From assembly GCF_030269325.1 (NCBI RefSeq), contig NZ_BSTD01000006.1, positions 62,001 to 126,000 of the forward strand: a DNA stretch of 64,000 nucleotides, written 5' to 3'. A program made the position numbers and the translations under genes. This document shows positions 59,045 to 64,000 of this stretch, one piece after another. The stretch's first letter is position 1. Each line of letters opens with the position of its first letter. Under the pieces are notes generated by a model that saw only the letters and a program-made list of their open reading frames with translations, was not told where the DNA came from and made no database searches. This DNA is from Amycolatopsis sp. NBRC 101858 (GTDB lineage: Bacteria > Actinomycetota > Actinomycetes > Mycobacteriales > Pseudonocardiaceae).

Positions 59045-60205
59045 GTGGACGGTGCCACGGTGACGGTGCAGGGCGAGTGCGCTCCCGGGTTCGAGCCGGT
59101 GCGCGAAGCCTTCGAAGCGAACTTCCGCGAGCGCGGCGAGCTGGGCGCGGCGTTCACGGCCCTCCGCCACGGCGAAGTCGTGGTGGACCTGTGGGGCGGC
59201 TGGGCCGACCCGGACCACGCGCGTCCGTGGCAGGCGGACACCCTGGCCAACGTCTGGTCGACGACCAAGGGCATGACCGCGATCTGCGCGCACCGGCTTG
59301 CCGACGCCGGCGAGCTGGACGTCGACGCGCCGGTCGCGAAGTACTGGCCCGAGTTCGCCGCCGCGGGCAAGGGCGAGGTCCCGGTCCGGTGGCTGCTCTC
59401 GCACCGCTCCGGCGTGCCGGGGATCGGCATCGAGCGGCCGGTGGCGGTCGAGGAGCTGTACGACTGGGATCTGATGACGTCGCTGTACGCGGCCCAGGAA
59501 CCGTTGTACGAGCCGGGTTCCGCGGGCGGGTACCACGCGCTGGCGTACGGCTGGCTCGTCGGCGAGGTCGTCCGGCGGATCGCCGGGCAGGGCATCCGCG
59601 AGTTCTTCGCCGAGCAGGTCGCCGAGCCCCTCGGCGCGGACTTCTCGATCGGCCTTTCTTCGGAAACGGACTTGGACCGCTGCGCCACCCTCGTCGATCC
59701 GGTGATGAGCGAGGAGATGGCGAACGCGCTGGCCACGGCGTTCGCCGCGGCCGGTCCCGTCGCGCAGGCGGCGTTGACCAACCCGCGGCTGGCCGGCCAC
59801 CACGCGAACGAACCGGCCTTCCGCCACGCCGTCATGCCGGCCCTGAACGGCCACGGCACGGCCCGCGCGATCGCGACGATCTACGGCGGCCTCGTCGACG
59901 GGACGCTCCTGTCCCCCGCGGGCCTCGCCCGGGCGCGGGAGAGCCAGGGCAAGGAGGTCGACGCGGTGCTCGGCCTGCCCAACGAGTGGGGCCTCGGCTT
60001 CTACCTCGGCAGCGACGCCCGCGGCTTCGGCCCCAACCCCACGGCCTTCGGCCACGACGGCCTCGGCGGCTCCACCGGCGGCGCCGACCCGGAGAACGGC
60101 ATCGCCTTCGGCTACACCCTCAACCAGCTGGGCCCCCTGATCCGCGACGACCCCCGCAAGATGGCCCTGGTCCAAGCCCTCTACAAGTCCCTCCCGACCA
60201 CGTAA
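59045..60205 (+). CDS. serine hydrolase, EstB/class C beta-lactamase-like
   Basis: 386 residues. The nucleophile motif STTK is at about residue 76 (NVWSTTKGMTAICAHRLADA), YHALAYGWL supplies the Tyr-x-x element and GHDGLGGSTGG the third motif. RWLLSHRSGVPGI is shared with other family members. There is no signal peptide. Such enzymes are usually esterases or transacylases. GAGGAGG precedes the GTG. It shares only general fold features with the gene at 5132-6526. A repeat block follows directly after the stop. Confidence 0.88.
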   Translation: MDGATVTVQGECAPGFEPVREAFEANFRERGELGAAFTALRHGEVVVDLWGGWADPDHARPWQADTLANVWSTTKGMTAICAHRLADAGELDVDAPVAKYWPEFAAAGKGEVPVRWLLSHRSGVPGIGIERPVAVEELYDWDLMTSLYAAQEPLYEPGSAGGYHALAYGWLVGEVVRRIAGQGIREFFAEQVAEPLGADFSIGLSSETDLDRCATLVDPVMSEEMANALATAFAAAGPVAQAALTNPRLAGHHANEPAFRHAVMPALNGHGTARAIATIYGGLVDGTLLSPAGLARARESQGKEVDAVLGLPNEWGLGFYLGSDARGFGPNPTAFGHDGLGGSTGGADPENGIAFGYTLNQLGPLIRDDPRKMALVQALYKSLPTT

Positions 60206-60209
60206 CCGC

Positions 60210-60331
60210 GTACCCAGAGGGTCGGCTCGCGTACTCGGAGGGTCGGCTCGCGTACCCAGACGGTCGGTTCGTGAGCCGACCCTCCAGGTACGCGAGCCGA
60301 CTCCCTGGGTACGCGAGCCGACCCTCCAGGT
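60210..60331. repeat. 3+3 inverted block of 21-bp repeats
   Basis: Three direct units of 21 bp of the type GTACCCAGAGGGTCGGCTCGC (60210-60230, 60231-60251, 60252-60272) are followed at once by three units in reverse orientation, GAGCCGACCCTCCAGGTACGC (60273-60293), GAGCCGACTCCCTGGGTACG (60294-60314) and the part-unit 60315-60331. The units differ at a few positions. The block folds as one long hairpin between two convergent genes and reaches the stop codon of the ABC transporter gene. It may be an intergenic mosaic repeat or a bidirectional terminator. Confidence 0.85.
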
Positions 60332-62205
60332 CACGCCACGGCGGGTTCTTCTTCTGCGAACTGGGTTGCGTGGAGGGTTGCGTAGCGGCCGTTGGCGGCC
60401 AGGAGTTGCTCGTGCGTGCCGCGCTCGACGATTTCGCCGTGCTCCAGGACCAGGATCTGGTCGGCCGCGCGGACCGTCGACAACCGGTGCGCGATGACCA
60501 GGGCCGTGCGACCGGCCAGCGCGTGGGTCAGGGCTTCGCCCACCGCCGCCTCGGACTCGGAGTCCAGGTGCGCGGTCGCCTCGTCCAGGATGACGACCTT
60601 GGGCTGCGCCAGCAGCAGCCGCGCGATCGTCAGCCGCTGACGCTCGCCGCCGGAGAGGCGGTAGCCGCGCTCCCCCACCGTCGTGTCGAGACCGTCCGGC
60701 AGGGAACGCACCAGCTCACCGAGCCGGGCCCGCTCCAGCGCCGCCCAGATCTCGTCGTCCGTGACGCCCGGCCGCGCGTAGGCCAGGTTCGCGCGGATCG
60801 TCTCGTGGAAGAGGTGCCCGTCCTGGGTCACGACGCCGACGGTCTCCCGCAGCGAAGCGAAAGTCAGGTCCCGGACGTCCACATCGGACAGCCGCACCGA
60901 CCCGGAGTCGACGTCGTAGAGCCGCGGCAGCAGCGACGCGATCGTCGACTTCCCCGCGCCCGAAGACCCGACCAGGGCGACCATCTGCCCCGGCTCGGCG
61001 CGGAACGAGATCCCGTGCAGCACCTCGTCCCCGCCGCGGTGGTCGAGCGTCGCGACGTCCTCCAGCGACGCCAGCGAGTACCGATCCGCCGCGGGGTAAC
61101 CGAAGCGGACGTCGGAGAACTCGACGGCGACACCGTCGGAAGACGCCGGCAATGCCCGCGCGGACGGCTTCTCCTCGATCATCGGCTTCAGGTCGAGGAC
61201 CTCGAAGACCCGCTCGAACGACACCAGCGCCGTCATGACGTCGACGCGGACGTTGGCCAGCGCGGTCAGCGGCGCGTAAAGCCGGGTGAGCAGCAGCGCG
61301 AGCGCGACGACGGTGCCCGGCGCGAGCTTGCCGGTCAGCGCGAGGTACCCGCCGAGGCCGTAGACGAGCGCCTGCGCCAGCGCCGAAACCAGGGTCAGGC
61401 TGGTCATGAACCAGCGGGTCAGCATCGCGGTCCGCACGCCGATGTCGCGCACGCGCCCCGCGCGCAGCCCGAAGTCGTCCGCTTCCTGGACCGGACGGCC
61501 GAAGAGCTTCACCAGCGTCGCGCCCGGCGCGGAAAACCGCTCGGTCATCTGCGTGGTCATGCCGGCGTTGAGGTTCGCGGCTTCGCGCTGCAGCCCGGCC
61601 ATCCGGCGGCCGAGCCGGCGCGCGGGCAGCACGAAGATCGGCAGCAGCACCAGCGCGAGCAGCGTGACCTGCCACGACAGCGTCAGCATGACGGCCAGCG
61701 AAAGCGCCAGCTGGATCGTGTTGGTGACGAGGCCGGACAGCGTCGCGGTGAACGTCCGCTGCGCGCCGATGACGTCGTTGTTCAGGCGGGAAACCAGTGC
61801 ACCGGTGCGGGTGCGCGTGAAGAACGCGATCGGCATCCGCTGCACGTGCTCGAACACCGCGCGCCGCAGGTCGTAGATGATGCCTTCGCCGATGCGCGCC
61901 GACTGCCAGCGCTCGATCAGGCCGAACCCGGCGTCGGCGACCGCGAGCAGGGCGATGACGACCGCGAGCCAGACGACCAGCGGCAGGTCACCGCCGCCGA
62001 CGATCGCGTCGACCACCTTGCCCGCCAGCACGGGTGTCGACACGGCCAGCACCGCCGAGACGACGGTCAGCACGAGGAAGGCGACCAGCCGCCGCCAGTG
62101 CGGGCGGGCGAACCGCGCGACGCGTTTCAGCGTGCCGCGGCTCAGCCCTTTCGGGACGTCGTTGGCGCGCATCGCCGAGCTCAGCAGCGCCCAGGTGTTG
62201 TCCAT
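60331..62205 (-). CDS. ABC exporter, fused membrane and ATPase domains
   Basis: 624 residues. Six membrane helices (about 35-340) are followed by an ATPase: Walker A GSSGAGKST (about 415), Q-loop VVTQDGHLF, signature LSGGERQRLT, Walker B VVILDEATAHLD and H-loop VIAHRLST. It is a half-size lipid/drug exporter of the MsbA type working as a homodimer, or with a partner not seen here. It is next to a MarR gene encoded on the same strand and an AAAACCTC/GAGGTTTT operator in its promoter. Confidence 0.93.
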   Translation of the reverse strand: MDNTWALLSSAMRANDVPKGLSRGTLKRVARFARPHWRRLVAFLVLTVVSAVLAVSTPVLAGKVVDAIVGGGDLPLVVWLAVVIALLAVADAGFGLIERWQSARIGEGIIYDLRRAVFEHVQRMPIAFFTRTRTGALVSRLNNDVIGAQRTFTATLSGLVTNTIQLALSLAVMLTLSWQVTLLALVLLPIFVLPARRLGRRMAGLQREAANLNAGMTTQMTERFSAPGATLVKLFGRPVQEADDFGLRAGRVRDIGVRTAMLTRWFMTSLTLVSALAQALVYGLGGYLALTGKLAPGTVVALALLLTRLYAPLTALANVRVDVMTALVSFERVFEVLDLKPMIEEKPSARALPASSDGVAVEFSDVRFGYPAADRYSLASLEDVATLDHRGGDEVLHGISFRAEPGQMVALVGSSGAGKSTIASLLPRLYDVDSGSVRLSDVDVRDLTFASLRETVGVVTQDGHLFHETIRANLAYARPGVTDDEIWAALERARLGELVRSLPDGLDTTVGERGYRLSGGERQRLTIARLLLAQPKVVILDEATAHLDSESEAAVGEALTHALAGRTALVIAHRLSTVRAADQILVLEHGEIVERGTHEQLLAANGRYATLHATQFAEEEPAVA

Positions 62206-62222
62206 GGGAAACCCCCAGTGTC

Positions 62223-62248
62223 AAAACCTCTACCATAGCTGAGGTTTT
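62223..62248. promoter_or_regulatory. inverted repeat in ABC exporter promoter
   Basis: AAAACCTC and GAGGTTTT (perfect 8 bp) lie around a 10-base spacer, 18 bases upstream of the exporter ATG. It is the likely site for the MarR protein encoded next to it. Confidence 0.65.
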
Positions 62249-62302
62249 CTCCGGATATGACCTGGACAACGCCACCGCCGTCCGTTTGCTTCCCGCCGCC
62301 GT

Positions 62303-62731
62303 TCACTCCCCGCGAACAACGCGGTGCAGTGCGGCGCGCAGCCGTTCCGCGTCATCCTCACCGAGGCGCTCCAGCAGCCGCGACTCGGCCTGCCGCGTGG
62401 CGTCCTCGCCCGCCGCGCGAACCCGTTCGCCTTCGGCGGTCAGGGTCACCAGGCGCTTGCGGCGGTCGCCGGGCGCGACCTCGCGCCGGACCAGGTCCTT
62501 GTCCTCCAGCTCGTCGACCAGCGCGACCATCGTCGTCCGGTCGATGCCGAGCCGCGCGGCGCCCTCCTGCTGCGACAGCGCCGGGCCGTCGCCGAACAAC
62601 GTGAGCAGCGCGAGCTGCCGGCCGGTGACCCCGAGCGGCGCGTACAGCGGCTCGGCCAGCTCGGCGAGCCGCAGCTGGGCGTGCTTGAGCAGGTAGCCGA
62701 GCCGTCGGGTGACAGCGAGGTCGCTGGACAT
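62303..62731 (-). CDS. MarR-family regulator
   Basis: 142 residues. LGYLLKHAQLRLAELAEPLY, LGVTGRQLALLTLFGDGPAL, SQQEGAARLGIDRTTMVALVD (HTH) and VRREVAPGDRRKRLVTLTAEG (the wing) are standard MarR elements. It lies upstream of the ABC exporter in the same direction and divergent from the LLM oxidoreductase gene, with inverted repeats in both promoter regions. It is the likely drug- or phenolic-responsive repressor of both. Confidence 0.9.
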   Translation of the reverse strand: MSSDLAVTRRLGYLLKHAQLRLAELAEPLYAPLGVTGRQLALLTLFGDGPALSQQEGAARLGIDRTTMVALVDELEDKDLVRREVAPGDRRKRLVTLTAEGERVRAAGEDATRQAESRLLERLGEDDAERLRAALHRVVRGE

Positions 62732-62755
62732 GGGGAGAACTCTACACTTAAGCTG

Positions 62756-62776
62756 ATCGTCAGTCTTACTGATGAT
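62756..62776. promoter_or_regulatory. MarR-type inverted repeat in MarR/LLM promoter
   Basis: ATCGTCAG-TCTTA-CTGATGAT is an inverted repeat with one mismatch. It lies between the MarR start at 62731 and the oxidoreductase start at 62805. Confidence 0.6.
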
Positions 62777-62804
62777 TTGTCACGCTGATAATCAGGAGAG
62801 CATC

Positions 62805-63656
62805 ATGGTCACGATCGGAATCAAGCCACCCCAGCAGCACGTCGGCATAGCGGCGCTCCGCGAGATCTGGGCCATCGCCGACGACGCCGGCTTCGACGGC
62901 TGCTGGGTCTTCGACCACCTGGCCCCGATGGGTCCGGACCGCACCGGCGACGTCTTCGACGGCTGGACGCTCCTCGCGGCGATGGCCGAGGCGACGAAGC
63001 ACGTGCGCATCGGATGCCTGGTGTCGGGCGCCACCAACCGCCACCCGGGCACGTTCGCGAAGATCGCGGCGACGGTCGACCACCTCTCCGGCGGCCGGCT
63101 CGACGTCGGCCTCGGCGCCGGCGGCGACGCGGTCACCGACGCGATGATGGGCACGCCGACGCCGTCACCGGTCGAACGCGTCGAAAGGCTGGCGGAGACC
63201 TGCGAAATCCTCAGTCTGCTGTGGACCCGGCCGGTCACCGACTACCCGGGCACCCACTACACGTTGACCGGCGCGCGCAGCGACCCGAAGCCGCGGCAGC
63301 CGAAACCGCCGCTGTGGCTGGGCAGCAGCGGCGAGAAGCTCGGCCTTCGGGTCGTCGCCCAGCACGCCGACGTGTGGCTGAACGCGGCGCTGCCGGGCAC
63401 GGAAGTCACCGAGCTGCAACGGCTTTCGCGGGTACTGGACGAGCACTGCGCGGCGGTGGGCCGCGACCCGGCGACGGTCCGCCGCGCGGCGCAGTTCCGG
63501 CTGCCGTCCGATGCGGACAGTGCCGTGCGGCTCGCGCGCAGTCACGTCGAGGCGGGGTTCACCGAGCTGGTCCTCATGCCGACCGGCCGTGACGACGTTG
63601 TCACGGCTTCGGAGGCGGCCGCGAAGCTGCTCCCCCGCCTGCGGGAACTCGGCTGA
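62805..63656 (+). CDS. LLM-class F420-dependent oxidoreductase
   Basis: 283 residues of the luciferase-like barrel: AIADDAGFDGCWVFDHLAPM, VRIGCLVSGATNRHPGTFAK and LDVGLGAGGDAVTDAMMGTP are typical of the F420 group (like MSMEG-type probable oxidoreductases). It would use reduced F420 to reduce or oxidise a small molecule. AGGAGAGC precedes the ATG. Divergent from the MarR gene with an operator between, so it is likely under its control. Confidence 0.88.
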   Translation: MVTIGIKPPQQHVGIAALREIWAIADDAGFDGCWVFDHLAPMGPDRTGDVFDGWTLLAAMAEATKHVRIGCLVSGATNRHPGTFAKIAATVDHLSGGRLDVGLGAGGDAVTDAMMGTPTPSPVERVERLAETCEILSLLWTRPVTDYPGTHYTLTGARSDPKPRQPKPPLWLGSSGEKLGLRVVAQHADVWLNAALPGTEVTELQRLSRVLDEHCAAVGRDPATVRRAAQFRLPSDADSAVRLARSHVEAGFTELVLMPTGRDDVVTASEAAAKLLPRLRELG

Positions 63657-63689
63657 AGCGGGCGTCGGGGCCGTCGGTAGCCTGGCGAG

Positions 63690-64000
63690 GTGGAAACGGA
63701 GGTGGGCCGGGCGCCCGCATGGCGGCGCGCGGCACGGCTCTTCACGGCCCCCGCGGCCACGCTCGACCAGGCTCCGCTCCGGTGGGACCTCGGCTTCTAC
63801 CTGGCCTGCCTGGCCTTCGCCCTGCCGACCGCGCTCAAGTCCGAGTTCTACGGCTACCGCGTCTGGGGCAACTTCGCGACCGTCGCCTACGCTCTCGGCG
63901 CGCTGCACAGCGGGTGGCTGCTGCTGTCCGCACGAACCGGGCGTACGCCACGCGGCGCACTCGGCTCGCGCTGGTGCGGGATCGCCGCCGTCGCCCTGTT
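63690..64000 (+). CDS. membrane protein, 3' cut by window edge
   Basis: The reading VETEVGRAPAWRRAARLFTA then LGFYLACLAFALPTALKS and TVAYALGALHSGWLLLSA shows two hydrophobic helices within 103 residues; the frame is open to the right edge. TAGCCT lies 6 bases before the GTG, the typical actinobacterial leaderless promoter, and no Shine-Dalgarno sequence is present. The family is not recognised from this part. Confidence 0.6.
   Translation, partial: METEVGRAPAWRRAARLFTAPAATLDQAPLRWDLGFYLACLAFALPTALKSEFYGYRVWGNFATVAYALGALHSGWLLLSARTGRTPRGALGSRWCGIAAVAL

Noticed and set aside
60210..60331. CRISPR-like repeats
   Set aside because: Units are contiguous with no spacers and the second half is inverted, so this is not a CRISPR array.

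Overview
The window is a GC-rich (about 70% or more) actinobacterial chromosome segment. High-GC third positions, GTG/TTG starts, many 4-bp stop/start overlaps, an F420-type LLM oxidoreductase and DinB/mycothiol-type proteins, a Tat-exported phosphatase, an LCP wall-ligase and a DasR-type chitinase operator all point to Pseudonocardiaceae. An Amycolatopsis-like organism is the best guess, inferred from gene style rather than from any search. No phage, integrase, insertion sequence, CRISPR array, rRNA or convincing tRNA was seen. The gene content is ordinary chromosome with many small, locally regulated metabolic units.

Left part (1-25 kb). A MOSC-domain gene enters from the left edge and is broken by a one-base insertion. 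Next is a TetR-class repressor with two exact tetO-type operators, facing a tiny His-rich ORF and a quinone oxidoreductase-like gene. A Tat-secreted purple acid phosphatase and a class-C beta-lactamase-like hydrolase follow. A tightly coupled operon encodes an amidohydrolase, M19 dipeptidase, FAD amine/D-amino acid oxidoreductase and RidA, with a PucR regulator; it looks like a peptide/amino acid catabolic cassette. Two paralogous WYL regulators sit beside DinB/winged-helix and nucleoside deaminase/2OG-oxygenase genes, and each has the same GCGGAC-N7-GTCCGC operator. A lipoprotein, a GGDEF membrane protein, a GH18 chitinase with a DasR-like site, an NCS1 permease and a MurJ-like flippase complete this part.

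Middle (25.5-39.4 kb). An aldo/keto reductase and an XRE/MmyB regulator are followed by an eight-gene minus-strand operon: TIGR03084 protein, AtuA-like DUF1446, acyl-CoA dehydrogenase, biotin-dependent carboxylase beta and alpha, second acyl-CoA dehydrogenase, SDR and TetR. It is divergent from an enoyl-CoA hydratase and an acetoacetate-decarboxylase-like gene. The gene set mirrors the acyclic terpene utilisation (Atu) or leucine/isovalerate (Liu) pathways and is the most interesting unit here.

Right part (39.4-64 kb). nrdAB encodes a class I ribonucleotide reductase whose small subunit has Phe where the radical Tyr should be (class Ic type), behind a tandem NrdR-box-like promoter. A cobalamin riboswitch precedes metE. 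Then come PPOX and AraC genes, a cytochrome P450, a PAS-GGDEF-EAL protein with both active sites degenerate, a peroxiredoxin, tandem GNATs, an LCP protein, a cyclopropane-fatty-acid synthase-like methyltransferase, a SIS protein, a beta-lactamase-like hydrolase, a 3+3 inverted 21-bp repeat block, an ABC exporter with a MarR regulator, an F420 LLM oxidoreductase and a membrane protein cut by the right edge.
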